DNA from: a bacterium
GTDB taxonomy: Bacteria; Spirochaetota; UBA4802; UBA5550
Direction: 5' to 3'
Assembly: GCA_024224995.1 (NCBI GenBank)
Contig: JAAENB010000521.1
Coordinates: forward strand, 1 to 29,036
Length of the DNA stretch: 29,036 nucleotides
In this document: piece after piece, positions 7,286 to 14,503 of the stretch
How positions within the stretch are numbered: position 1 is the first letter of the stretch
Layout: every line of letters begins with the position of its first letter
Notes under the pieces: generated by a model
What the model saw: the letters and a program-made list of their open reading frames with translations, nothing else
What the model was told of the DNA's origin: nothing
The model's database searches: none
Translations under genes and position numbers: made by a program

Positions 7286-7711
7286 ATGAGTGAAGAAATA
7301 ATTACGAGGAGTTTCAGGGAAACAGTGGAGTTGTTTCTGGAAAAGGAGAAGATGGCTGCGTATCATGTTATTGAGGTGCATAAAAGGGGAATAATGGACG
7401 ACTTTGCCCGTTTTCTGGATGGTGTTAAGCCGGAAGAGTATAGTATTGATCAACTCACTGAAGAAGATATCATGCATTATTTTTATTTTCTTCATACTAA
7501 TGAGGAAAATAACCTGGATTTTAAGATCGAGGTATTGGTCTTTTTTCTTAAGTTTGCTTTTGAGATGGGCTGGCTGCGGCCTGAGGAATGGTCGAACATT
7601 TTACGGGTTCTTGTTAAGCATAAGGAGAAAGAAAACGGAAAGGCTGCAATAAGAAAACCAAAAAAGAAACCGGATATTCAAAGTCCCGCAAGCGAGCAAC
7701 TGTATCAATGA
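7286..7711 (+). CDS. Orphan recombinase core-binding-domain-like protein, first copy
   Basis: The 141-residue protein is all-helical. Residues about 10-107 resemble the N-terminal SAM-like core-binding domain of XerC/XerD-type tyrosine recombinases: a start helix with VIEVHKRGIMDDFARFL, then LTEEDIMHYFYFL, then a VLVFFLKFAFEMGWL helix that matches the usual FFxYAxxxGWI pattern. The catalytic domain with R, H-R and Tyr is absent. A Lys-rich tail (GKAAIRKPKKKPD, 118-130) could contact DNA. AGGAGG sits 5 nt before the ATG. The next gene, 41 bp on, is a paralogue. It may be a DNA-binding accessory protein or a remnant of a recombinase; the intact frame and good ribosome site favour a working gene. 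Confidence 0.65.
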   Translation: MSEEIITRSFRETVELFLEKEKMAAYHVIEVHKRGIMDDFARFLDGVKPEEYSIDQLTEEDIMHYFYFLHTNEENNLDFKIEVLVFFLKFAFEMGWLRPEEWSNILRVLVKHKEKENGKAAIRKPKKKPDIQSPASEQLYQ

Positions 7712-7752
7712 GAGCAGAGCCAATATTTGTGTAAAAAAGGGAGGGAATATAT

Positions 7753-8169
7753 ATGACAACGGTAAAGCAGTATTTCGATCGCTGGGATCTCCAGGAAAAA
7801 ATAGACCTCTATCTTAAAAAAGAGCAGGTTGTTAGTTGTTTTGTTATAGAACTGTATGGAAGGAAGGTAGTAAACGATTTTATCGACTTCATTGATCATC
7901 AGCGTGGGGGTAGTGAGTGGGATCTGGTTGAGGTTACGGAACAGGACGGAAGAGATTATCTTGAGTTTCTTGAAGAAGAGATACAAAAAAAGAGCAAGAA
8001 GTATGTAAAAAAGAGCTACCGGCCGGGGCTGGACGAAAAATGGAGCCCCGGCATGAAAAGCGGCATTTTGAACTCTTTTATGAACTATGCCCTGAGCCAG
8101 GGCTGGGTACACCGGAATCCATTTAAGGAGATCTGGAAAGAGGCTCTGGAGCAGGGGCAGGCCCTTTAG
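7753..8169 (+). CDS. Orphan recombinase core-binding-domain-like protein, second copy
   Basis: The 138-residue product aligns with the preceding one: VIELYGRKVVNDFIDFID against VIEVHKRGIMDDFARFLD, VTEQDGRDYLEFL against LTEEDIMHYFYFL. It is closer to recombinase N-domains near the end, with SFMNYALSQGWVHRNPFKEI, the typical last helix and RNPF motif just before a catalytic domain would begin. The frame stops soon after (residue 138), so only the core-binding part exists. A basic insert (KKSKKYVKKSYRPG, about 79-92) separates the helices. GGGAGGG lies 8 nt before the ATG. It is probably cotranscribed with the first copy. Function unknown; DNA binding is inferred from the family. Confidence 0.7.
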   Translation: MTTVKQYFDRWDLQEKIDLYLKKEQVVSCFVIELYGRKVVNDFIDFIDHQRGGSEWDLVEVTEQDGRDYLEFLEEEIQKKSKKYVKKSYRPGLDEKWSPGMKSGILNSFMNYALSQGWVHRNPFKEIWKEALEQGQAL

Positions 8170-8197
8170 GGCAACGACTCTGGCTCTATTGCAGGGT

Positions 8198-8236
8198 AAA
8201 ACAATAGAATAATTCCTTGACTTATTCTGTTGTTTT
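8198..8236. terminator. 15-bp inverted repeat: terminator overlapping the next promoter
   Basis: AAAACAATAGAATAA (8198-8212) pairs with TTATTCTGTTGTTTT (8222-8236) around a 9-nt loop; the one mismatch is a U-G pair in the + strand transcript. The right arm ends in TTTT, so it can act as an intrinsic terminator for the two preceding genes. The loop and right arm also hold the -35 box and most of the promoter spacer of the barrel gene, so the same DNA may be an operator. Confidence 0.6.
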
Positions 8237-8245
8237 ATATATAAA
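8217..8245 (+). promoter_or_regulatory. Strong sigma-70-type promoter of the barrel gene
   Basis: TTGACT (8217-8222) and TATAAA (8240-8245) are separated by exactly 17 bp, each 5/6 to consensus. Transcription would start near 8252. The ribosome site GGAGG (8273-8277) is 8 nt before the ATG. Confidence 0.75.
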
Positions 8246-8285
8246 TATCTCTATAAAATTGAACATTTAATCGGAGGATTATTAC

Positions 8286-8837
8286 ATGAAAAAGTTTAAA
8301 ATAGTAGTAGTTGTTCTTGCAATGCTGGCATTTATCCCGGCATCGAGTTATGCTTTTTTTGACGCTGGTGTTTATGGCGGTTATTCTTTTGGAAAGGGCA
8401 TTGAAAACACTACGGAAACAGCAGCCGGTTTTGAATGGGGAGCTATTGCTCACTGGAATACATCTATCATTCCGCTGGTATTGAGCTTTGGCCTGGGAGG
8501 ATATTTCGAAATGTCGTATCTTTCTTATGACCTGGGTGCTGCCGGATCAATAGATCTGGACAGAACAGCCGCGGGGATTGATATGTATGTTCAGTCGGAA
8601 TTACCTATAATTGTTCATCCTTATGTACACGGAAAGGCTGCCGCCTATGAAAAATTACAAGTAGGAACTTTAGCCGCTGAGACCCAGTACTTTAAAAGCT
8701 ATGCCGTGGGGGTGGGAGTTGCGGTCTCGCTATTTATACCGCTCATCCAGGCTTTTGGACAGTATGATTTCAATTTTGATACCGGAAGCAGCACTACAGG
8801 GCACGCGTTCCACCTTGGTTTACGCGTTAAACTCTAA
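8286..8837 (+). CDS. Small outer-membrane beta-barrel protein
   Basis: The 183-residue precursor has a classic signal peptide: KKFK, a hydrophobic core, and a likely cleavage after SYA at position 23. The mature protein of about 160 residues alternates polar and hydrophobic residues in strands rich in Gly, Tyr and Phe (GVYGGYSFGKG, LSFGLGGYFEMSYLSY, YAVGVGVAVSLF) and ends in a barrel-like strand (AFHLGLRVKL). Size and pattern fit an eight-stranded barrel of the OmpA/OmpX-like kind. The final residue is Leu instead of the usual Phe. The strong promoter implies an abundant single-gene transcript. A specific function or ligand cannot be named. Confidence 0.8.
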   Translation: MKKFKIVVVVLAMLAFIPASSYAFFDAGVYGGYSFGKGIENTTETAAGFEWGAIAHWNTSIIPLVLSFGLGGYFEMSYLSYDLGAAGSIDLDRTAAGIDMYVQSELPIIVHPYVHGKAAAYEKLQVGTLAAETQYFKSYAVGVGVAVSLFIPLIQAFGQYDFNFDTGSSTTGHAFHLGLRVKL

Positions 8838-8840
8838 TAA

Positions 8841-8905
8841 CGTGGAAAACCACGCTATGAGAAAGAGAATTCTTCCAACAAGGGGTTAAAACCCCTTGTT
8901 GGAAG
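8841..8905. repeat. Paired palindromes after the barrel gene
   Basis: A small hairpin CGTGG-AAAA-CCACG (8841-8854) is followed by a perfect 14-bp stem CTTCCAACAAGGGG (8872-8885 with 8892-8905) around TTAAAA. No U-run follows on the + strand. The large palindrome resembles intergenic repeats dispersed in bacterial genomes, and may also end transcription. It adjoins the 7-bp array. Confidence 0.65.
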
Positions 8906-8910
8906 CAAAA

Positions 8911-8973
8911 AACCTCGAACTTCGAACTTCGAACTTCGAACCTTCGAACCTTGAACCTTGAACCTCGAACCTT
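8911..8973. repeat. Array of nine 7-bp repeats
   Basis: Nine units follow the consensus AACYTYG, with one 8-bp unit (8939-8946) and a truncated last unit. They match the units at 6394-6428 in sequence and orientation. From 8976 to 9124 the DNA is AT-rich, and I see no gene or clear structure in it. Confidence 0.85.
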
Positions 8974-9103
8974 CTTTTTTTTACATGTTCGGATTTATAA
9001 CTTCCTACCCAAAAACTTGTTTGAGATTATAATTCAGGCCGATAATTGTTGATTTATTTATTATCATATTATTTAAATGGTAAAATATTTTATTCTTGAA
9101 ATA

Positions 9104-9130
9104 TTAGACCTTTATATCATTTTATATAAT
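9104..9130 (+). promoter_or_regulatory. Possible promoter of the AOR cluster
   Basis: A perfect -10 box TATAAT (9125-9130) lies 28 bp before the first start codon of the cluster. The best -35 is weak (TTAGAC, 9104-9109, 15-bp spacing). A better match, TTGAAA at 9096, is too far away at 23 bp. An activator may be needed. Confidence 0.4.
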
Positions 9131-9158
9131 AAAGAAGAGTAAGCAAAGGTTTGGGTTT

Positions 9159-9419
9159 GTGATGGGGAATACCATAAATATAACAATAAAGCTTTTTTCC
9201 GGTATAGAGAAAGAGCTGGGGATAGATGAGTATGATGCTTCCGACGGTTTATCCCGTACTGTTTCTGAAGGAGCACGGCTTGGAGGGGTTTTTAAAAAGC
9301 TCGGGCTTCGAAAGTTATCGGACTATGCCTTTTTTCGTGCCGGGGAGCGCTTAAACCGGTGGACCAGGCTTAAGGATGGGGATGAAGTCTCATGTCTGAG
9401 ACCATCGGGAGGTGGTTAA
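9159..9419 (+). CDS. ThiS/MoaD-like sulfur carrier protein
   Basis: The 86-residue product has the beta-grasp pattern of small ubiquitin-like sulfur carriers: an opening strand (INITIKLFSGIEKELG), a central helix (GARLGGVFKKLGL), a LKDGDEVSCLRP strand, and a C-terminal Gly-Gly, here SGGG. The terminal glycine is activated and thiocarboxylated to deliver sulfur. Such genes often adjoin AOR genes, where they probably serve synthesis of the tungsto- or molybdopterin; that role is inferred from position. Translation may begin at GTG 9159, 9 nt after AAAGG, or at ATG 9162. The AOR gene follows 78 bp later. Confidence 0.85.
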   Translation: MMGNTINITIKLFSGIEKELGIDEYDASDGLSRTVSEGARLGGVFKKLGLRKLSDYAFFRAGERLNRWTRLKDGDEVSCLRPSGGG

Positions 9420-9497
9420 GTGAAACAGCTATATTGTATATATTTTCATCTAAGTAGTTACAAATACAGAATGATTAATAAATAAAGGAGATGTGCC

Positions 9498-11360
9498 ATG
9501 CAAGAAATTATCGGAACCAGTAACAAAGTGCTGGAGATCGATCTTACCAACAAAAAATTCAGCGAAATCGAAATTACCAACAATGACCGGGAAATGTACC
9601 TGGGCGGCAAAGGGCTGGGATTAAAGCTCATATATGATAGAATGGACGCAGGGATTGATCCTCTGGGTGAAGACAATATGATAGCCTTTATGATGGGCGC
9701 GCTCATGGGAACCGGGGCTCCCTGTACCGGCCGCTTCGACGCGGTTACAAAATCGCCCTTAACCGGTATTATGGTCTCTGCTTCATGCGGCGGACCCTTT
9801 GGAATGGCTCTAAAGACATCGGGCTGGGATGGTGTTATTGTAAAAGGAAAAGCTAAAAAACCGACCTATCTTGTTATTGACTCCAAAGGAGTGGAATTTA
9901 AAGACGCGAAGAAAATCTGGGGAAAAGATACGCAAAAAGCACAGGAATCGATTAGCAATGAAGGAAGCGGTTCCGTTATAATCGGGCCTGCCGGAGAGAA
10001 CCTTGTTAGATATGCTAACATCTGCTCCGGGCATCGTTTCCTTGGAAGAGGCGGAATGGGCGCGGTTATGGGCTCAAAAAACCTCAAAGGTATAGTTGCC
10101 AAAGGAAAAGAGTTCAAAATTGTCCCAATACACAAAGAAAAATTCGACAAATACAGAAAAAAAGCAATAAAATATATCAATAATAACAATGTTACTGCCG
10201 GAACATACCGTACTTTCGGCACAAATGCCAATGTTAATCTTAATAATGCTGCCGGAATCCTGCCTGTAAGGAATTTTACCGGCGGATCTCACGGAGAAGC
10301 GCATAAAATCTCCGGTGAAACAATAAAAGAAAAGCACGATACCAGGTTCCATACCTGTAAGCCCTGTACAATCCTCTGCGGCCATAAAGGAAATTTTGGC
10401 GGAAAAGAACGGGCAGTACCTGAGTATGAAACTGTTGGACTCTTTGGCTCCAACCTGGAAATATTCGATCCTGTGGTTATTTCCGACTGGAACGAAATTT
10501 GTACCGAAATGGGTATGGATACCATTTCAACTGCCGCAACCATTGCCTGGGTTATGGAAGCCGCGGAAAAGGGGCTTTTTAAGTCAAAGCTGAAGTTTGG
10601 TTCTCCTGATGGTATTTCCCAGACCCTTAAGGATATTGGCAACATGAAAGGGACCGGGAAAGAACTGGCCATGGGTACCAGGTGGCTTTCAAAGAAATAC
10701 GGCGGTGAAGATTTTGCCATACAGGTAAAGGGAATGGAAATGGCAGCGTACGATCCACGAGGAGCTATTGGCCAGGGCCTGTCGTTTGCTGTTGCCAACC
10801 GGGGAGCCTGTCACCTGGCATCAACGATTTTTGCTCTTGAAGCCTATTTTGGCTTCCTGCGGCCTTATGCCCAGAGAGGAAAGCATGTATATGTAGGATT
10901 TGCCGAAGATATATCTTCCGCTGTTAACTCCCTGCACATTTGCCAGTTTACCGCGTTTGCTTTTGAACTTGAGCCGCCTCTTATTAAGTTCTCTCCGCAA
11001 ATCTCCCTTAACTTTCTAACCACAAACTTAACTGCAATAGCAGTAAAATTTATGGACATCAGCCTCTGGCCCGAGCTCTGGTCTACTACTACGGGCTTAA
11101 AATTGAATACTTCGAAGTTTTTAAAGGCTGGAAAACGGATAAATGCCCTGGAGCGATATATGAATACCAGGGAAGGCATATCCAAAAAAGATGATACGCT
11201 GCCCGGAAGACTCCTGAACGAAGGAAGAAAGTGCGATCCTAAAGGACGGCCTGTACCACTTGAAAAAATGCTTAAGAATTATTATAAATTAAGAGGCTGG
11301 GATGCCAATGGTATTCCAAAAGACAAAGTTTTGAAAAAGCTTGGTATTGAAAAAAAATAA
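9498..11360 (+). CDS. Aldehyde ferredoxin oxidoreductase (tungsten/molybdenum AOR family)
   Basis: AOR oxidises aldehydes to acids with ferredoxin, or reduces acids when reducing power is high. The 620 residues match the family's usual length. The N-terminal domain has YLGGKGLGLKL (34-44), TGAPCTGRFDAVTKSPLTG (72-90) and GRGGMGAVMGSKNLKGIV (183-200), which hold the bis-pterin metal site. The Fe4S4 ligands are C287, C290 and C294 (CKPCTILC) plus C482 (SLHICQF). DPRGAIGQGLSFAVANRGACHL (419-440) is another conserved block. AAAGGAG is 7 nt before the ATG. Neighbours suggest it works with the downstream alcohol dehydrogenase. Substrate range cannot be read from the sequence. No truncation or missing ligand was seen. 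Confidence 0.95.
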   Translation: MQEIIGTSNKVLEIDLTNKKFSEIEITNNDREMYLGGKGLGLKLIYDRMDAGIDPLGEDNMIAFMMGALMGTGAPCTGRFDAVTKSPLTGIMVSASCGGPFGMALKTSGWDGVIVKGKAKKPTYLVIDSKGVEFKDAKKIWGKDTQKAQESISNEGSGSVIIGPAGENLVRYANICSGHRFLGRGGMGAVMGSKNLKGIVAKGKEFKIVPIHKEKFDKYRKKAIKYINNNNVTAGTYRTFGTNANVNLNNAAGILPVRNFTGGSHGEAHKISGETIKEKHDTRFHTCKPCTILCGHKGNFGGKERAVPEYETVGLFGSNLEIFDPVVISDWNEICTEMGMDTISTAATIAWVMEAAEKGLFKSKLKFGSPDGISQTLKDIGNMKGTGKELAMGTRWLSKKYGGEDFAIQVKGMEMAAYDPRGAIGQGLSFAVANRGACHLASTIFALEAYFGFLRPYAQRGKHVYVGFAEDISSAVNSLHICQFTAFAFELEPPLIKFSPQISLNFLTTNLTAIAVKFMDISLWPELWSTTTGLKLNTSKFLKAGKRINALERYMNTREGISKKDDTLPGRLLNEGRKCDPKGRPVPLEKMLKNYYKLRGWDANGIPKDKVLKKLGIEKK

Positions 11361-11367
11361 ATTTCCG

Positions 11368-11389
11368 GAGTCCCGAGAAATCGGGACTC
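11368..11389 (+). terminator. Stem-loop between AOR and the first alcohol dehydrogenase gene
   Basis: GAGTCCCGA (11368-11376) pairs perfectly with TCGGGACTC (11381-11389) around a GAAA tetraloop. A U-run (GTTTTTA) begins 4-5 nt later. It can be a partial terminator that lowers expression of the downstream genes relative to AOR, or an mRNA-stabilising 3' end. Confidence 0.65.
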
Positions 11390-11430
11390 AAATGTTTTTA
11401 TCTAAAAAAATATATATGTGAGGACAGACA

Positions 11431-12591
11431 ATGCAATTACCTGACTATTATGAATTTTTTAGCCGGTCCAAAATAAATTCCGGCAAAAAAGCCATGGAAC
11501 ATCTTCCATTTGAATTAAACGATCTTAACGCGAAAAAACCCCTGGTTATTACCTGTGTTAATTCGGCCCGGGAAGGACTCCCGGAAAAACTGGTTAAAGC
11601 CTTCTATGACTCCGATATTGTTATTGGCGCCATATTCGATAAAGTGGGCAGAGACGCGTCTGTTGGCCTGGTCAATGACCTGGCAGAGTTGTATGCGTAC
11701 CGGGGCTGTGATTCGATTATCGCCCTCTCGGGCGGGGCTGTTATGAACATTGCCAAAGGAGTAAATATTGCTGTTTCATTAAAAGATGATGTTTTGAAAT
11801 TCAGCGAAGAGGGCGCCATCAATACTCCGCTGAAACCCCTGGTTGCCCTGCCTACAAAATATTCTACAGGGCTGGAAACTTCGAATAAAGCGATTATCGA
11901 CAATCATCTTTTTTCTTCCGATTTTCTTTTTCCCGATCTTGTTGTAATTGATTCCCGGCTTACAAGACCGGGCAACGCCGAGACTGCTGTGGAAGGGGCA
12001 ATGATCGCTCTTACTCATTGTATTGAAGCCAATACCGATGAGTTCAGCAGCCCGGTAAATGATAGTTACGCCTATGGAGCGATACAGTTTATTAACGAAA
12101 ACCTGTACCGGGTAGTAAAAAAGCCGAGTCATAAAGAGGGATCAATAGCTCTGGCGAATGCCGCGACAATGGCCAGTATTGTTTTTTCGAATTCTCCCGC
12201 CGGAATTGTTCATCTCCTGTCGGAAGAACTTTCCAGGATTACCGGTGTCTCCCTGGGAAAGTGTATGGGAATTTTGCTTCCCTATGCTCTTGAATATAAA
12301 AGGCATAAAAAACAGAGGATCAGACCTGAGCTGCTTCTGGCACTGGCAGGTTTTGACGGCTATTCCGAAACTCCTGAGCAGGATCGGGCAAACAAAGCCG
12401 TAAATAAAATACGCGGGATGCAGCAGAATCTTAAAGATTTCGTGCCTGGTTCACTGAAAGAGATTAATGTTCCGCTCTATAAATTGGAACAAGTGGCTGC
12501 TGCTGTTGTTGAGAAGAGTTCCGGACGCGCGAACCTTAAAGAATGTATGACACTGCTTGAAACTGCCCTTGAAGGGCAAATATTGGTGTAA
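11431..12591 (+). CDS. Degenerate iron-alcohol-dehydrogenase paralogue, probably non-catalytic
   Basis: The 386 residues align almost without gaps to the intact dehydrogenase encoded at 13197-14471 over about 330 residues. Both begin LPxYYEF and share GAIFD, KGVNI, LKPxxAxPT, ALTHxxEA, FSNS and ILLPYxLEY. Key residues are changed: of the four metal ligands, Asp becomes I192 and the last His becomes L275, while H196 and H261 remain. The catalytic-site His becomes E265. The nucleotide motif GGGSVLD is SGGAVMN (100-106), and PTTSGTGSE is PTKYSTGLE. Loss of these while the fold, frame and ribosome site (AGGA, 11421-11424) remain suggests a structural or regulatory partner. A new activity is also possible. 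The next gene follows after 12 bp. Confidence 0.85.
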   Translation: MQLPDYYEFFSRSKINSGKKAMEHLPFELNDLNAKKPLVITCVNSAREGLPEKLVKAFYDSDIVIGAIFDKVGRDASVGLVNDLAELYAYRGCDSIIALSGGAVMNIAKGVNIAVSLKDDVLKFSEEGAINTPLKPLVALPTKYSTGLETSNKAIIDNHLFSSDFLFPDLVVIDSRLTRPGNAETAVEGAMIALTHCIEANTDEFSSPVNDSYAYGAIQFINENLYRVVKKPSHKEGSIALANAATMASIVFSNSPAGIVHLLSEELSRITGVSLGKCMGILLPYALEYKRHKKQRIRPELLLALAGFDGYSETPEQDRANKAVNKIRGMQQNLKDFVPGSLKEINVPLYKLEQVAAAVVEKSSGRANLKECMTLLETALEGQILV

Positions 12592-12603
12592 AAGGGGAGA
12601 AAA

Positions 12604-13149
12604 ATGATAAATATGAATGATTACCCGGAAATAAAACCGGGAATAAGCCGAATTAAGCGTATATATGCTTCAATTATGTTACTTGTTGTAGGCAGAGGCA
12701 TCCAGGCTGCTGCCGCAGTAGATCGGGACGCGAAAAAAGAGTTTGCGAATTTGCGAGATGATTTTATGCTTCAGCTCTCTATTGCTCCCAATGGGCCGTA
12801 TATGTTTGTAGGTAAGAATGAAAAAGGCAAAGTGAAATATATGGGCTGGAATCCCAAAGGAAAAAAATCGACCCTTGAAATGAGATTGAAAAGTATGGAG
12901 GCCGCGACTCTCTTACTGACGTTCCAGGAAAAAACAGCTATTGCCTCATGTAATGACAGGCTTTTGGTTCAGGGAAATCTTCAGGATGCGTGCGCAGTCC
13001 TTCGATTGTTCGACATTGTTGAGATGTATCTTCTGCCTAAGTTTATTACCAAATTTGCTGTGAAACGGTATCCTCACTGGTCTCAAGTCTCGCCTGTTCG
13101 AAAACACCTGGGCCGGATACTGATTTACCTGAGATTGATTACCGGTTAA
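12604..13149 (+). CDS. SCP2-like protein of unknown role
   Basis: The 181-residue protein has an N-terminal helix with a hydrophobic AlaVal-rich stretch (YASIMLLVVGRGIQAAAAV, about 21-39), too weak for a confident membrane anchor. Residues about 50-150 resemble an SCP2 sterol-carrier-like fold: strands PYMFVGKNEKGKVKYMGW, then TLEMRLKSMEAATLLLTFQ, AIASCNDRLLVQGNLQDA, then a long helix VLRLFDIVEMYLLP. In that family the fold binds lipids or CoA-type hydrophobic ligands. It sits between the two dehydrogenase genes, 12 bp after the first and 47 bp before the second, and a GGGGAG site precedes the start. A role in handling a hydrophobic alcohol or aldehyde is inference; the family call is tentative. 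Confidence 0.55.
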   Translation: MINMNDYPEIKPGISRIKRIYASIMLLVVGRGIQAAAAVDRDAKKEFANLRDDFMLQLSIAPNGPYMFVGKNEKGKVKYMGWNPKGKKSTLEMRLKSMEAATLLLTFQEKTAIASCNDRLLVQGNLQDACAVLRLFDIVEMYLLPKFITKFAVKRYPHWSQVSPVRKHLGRILIYLRLITG

Positions 13150-13158
13150 GAGACCGGT
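13141..13158 (+). other. Small hairpin over the stop codon of the SCP2-like gene
   Basis: ACCGGT occurs at 13141-13146 and 13153-13158. The unit is self-complementary, so the copies form a 6-bp hairpin with a TAAGAG loop that holds the TAA stop (13147-13149). No U-run. It may affect coupling or stability between the two genes. Confidence 0.3.
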
Positions 13159-13196
13159 TATTGTAACATCGAAATTTATTTGAGTGGAGATATAAA

Positions 13197-14471
13197 ATGG
13201 ATTTACCAAAATATTATGAATTTTGCTGCCGTGTTAAGACCATTTCCGGTCACAAGACACTTGAGAAAATACCCGAAGTCCTGGTACAATTGAAATCGAA
13301 AAAGCCCATGATTATTGCGGACAAAGGGGTTGTTGGTGCGGGGCTTATTAAAATAGTTACTACTGCAATAGGAAAAAAAGTAAAAATAGGAGCGATCTTT
13401 GATGATGTTCCTCCGGATTCTGATGTTTCAACAGTTAATGCCGTAGCTGCCACATATAAGTCAAAAGGATGCGATGCAATTATCGCTGTAGGCGGCGGCT
13501 CGGTCCTTGATACCGCGAAAGGGGTGAATATCCTTGTTTCGGAAAACGCTAAGGATCTCATGAGGTTTACCGGGTTTGGCGCGTTAAAACGGCCTCTAAA
13601 GCCAATGATTGCCATTCCCACAACATCAGGAACAGGTTCCGAGGTTACTTCTGTTGCTGTTATTGCCGATCACTCTAAGAATTTGAAAATGCTTTTTCCA
13701 TCGCTTTTTCTTCTTCCCGATGTAGCGGTTCTCGATCCCCGGATGACCAAGACCCTGCCGCCTTTTCTTACTTCAACAACGGCAATGGACGCCTTAACCC
13801 ACGCTGTAGAGGCATATACCTGCCTGTCGAAGAATCCTTTAAGTGATATTACCGCGCTTAACGGTATTGAGCTTATTGCAAAAAATGTGATTAATGTGGT
13901 AAAGAAACCCGGCGATCTTAACGGCCGTCTTGCCCTGGCAAACGGGTCCCTGCTGGCGGGGATGGCATTTTCCAACTCTACAGTGGGCATGGTTCATACT
14001 ATGGGGCATTCCGCAGGGGCTGTGTGCCATGTTCCCCATGGGGTGTGCATGAGCATACTGCTTCCCTATGGGCTGGAGTATAACCTGCACAAAAATGGTC
14101 ATCTTACTGCTGAGCTCCTATTCGCGTTGGCCGGACCTGATGTGTACGCTGCCACACCAAAGAAAGATCGTCCTTTAAAGACCATTGAATTCATTCGGAA
14201 CTTGAACCAGGAACTCTTTGACGCTACCAAAGGCGCTCATGCCCGTTTTTTAGGCGAAGTTAAGGACCGGGACGGCAAGCCCATGATTCCAAAAGATAAA
14301 CTCCCGGATATTGCCCGGACCTGTCTTGGAGACGCGTCCCTCTTCTACAATCCGGAAGATCTGAACTATGATGATTACCTTATGGTTCTGGAACACGCCT
14401 GGGAAGGCACTCCTCTTGACCGGAAGAAGATTAAGAAGGGAAAGAGCACCAGTAAGATTAAGGTTAAGTAG
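13197..14471 (+). CDS. Iron-containing alcohol dehydrogenase (group III)
   Basis: The enzyme interconverts alcohols and aldehydes or ketones with NAD(P)H. The 424 residues have all expected sites: GGGSVLDTAKG (99-109) and PTTSGTGSEVTS (141-152) for the nucleotide; metal ligands D198 and H202 (MDALTHAVEAYT), H267 (GMVH) and H281 (PHG); and H271, which corresponds to the FucO active-site His267. The spacing between H267 and H281 equals that in FucO. The protein is about 40 residues longer than typical, through an insert near 345-365 and a Lys-rich tail (KKIKKGKSTSKIKVK). GGAG lies a few bases before the ATG. As the last gene of the AOR cluster it probably supplies or consumes the aldehyde used by AOR. 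The exact alcohol is unknown. Confidence 0.92.
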   Translation: MDLPKYYEFCCRVKTISGHKTLEKIPEVLVQLKSKKPMIIADKGVVGAGLIKIVTTAIGKKVKIGAIFDDVPPDSDVSTVNAVAATYKSKGCDAIIAVGGGSVLDTAKGVNILVSENAKDLMRFTGFGALKRPLKPMIAIPTTSGTGSEVTSVAVIADHSKNLKMLFPSLFLLPDVAVLDPRMTKTLPPFLTSTTAMDALTHAVEAYTCLSKNPLSDITALNGIELIAKNVINVVKKPGDLNGRLALANGSLLAGMAFSNSTVGMVHTMGHSAGAVCHVPHGVCMSILLPYGLEYNLHKNGHLTAELLFALAGPDVYAATPKKDRPLKTIEFIRNLNQELFDATKGAHARFLGEVKDRDGKPMIPKDKLPDIARTCLGDASLFYNPEDLNYDDYLMVLEHAWEGTPLDRKKIKKGKSTSKIKVK

Positions 14472-14503
14472 GCGGAACCGGTTTTGAAAGCGACGTTGTT
14501 GTA

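Noticed and set aside
7064..7495. Open frame of 143 codons on the - strand over the structured leader
   Set aside because: It overlaps the start of the first recombinase-domain gene, which has a strong ribosome site and a paralogue; the antisense product resembles nothing known.
8911..8973. CRISPR array
   Set aside because: Units are 7 bp in direct contact with no spacers, and no cas genes are present.
10289..10798. Open frame of 169 codons on the - strand inside AOR
   Set aside because: Shadow of the AOR gene, whose conserved motifs leave no doubt about the coding strand.
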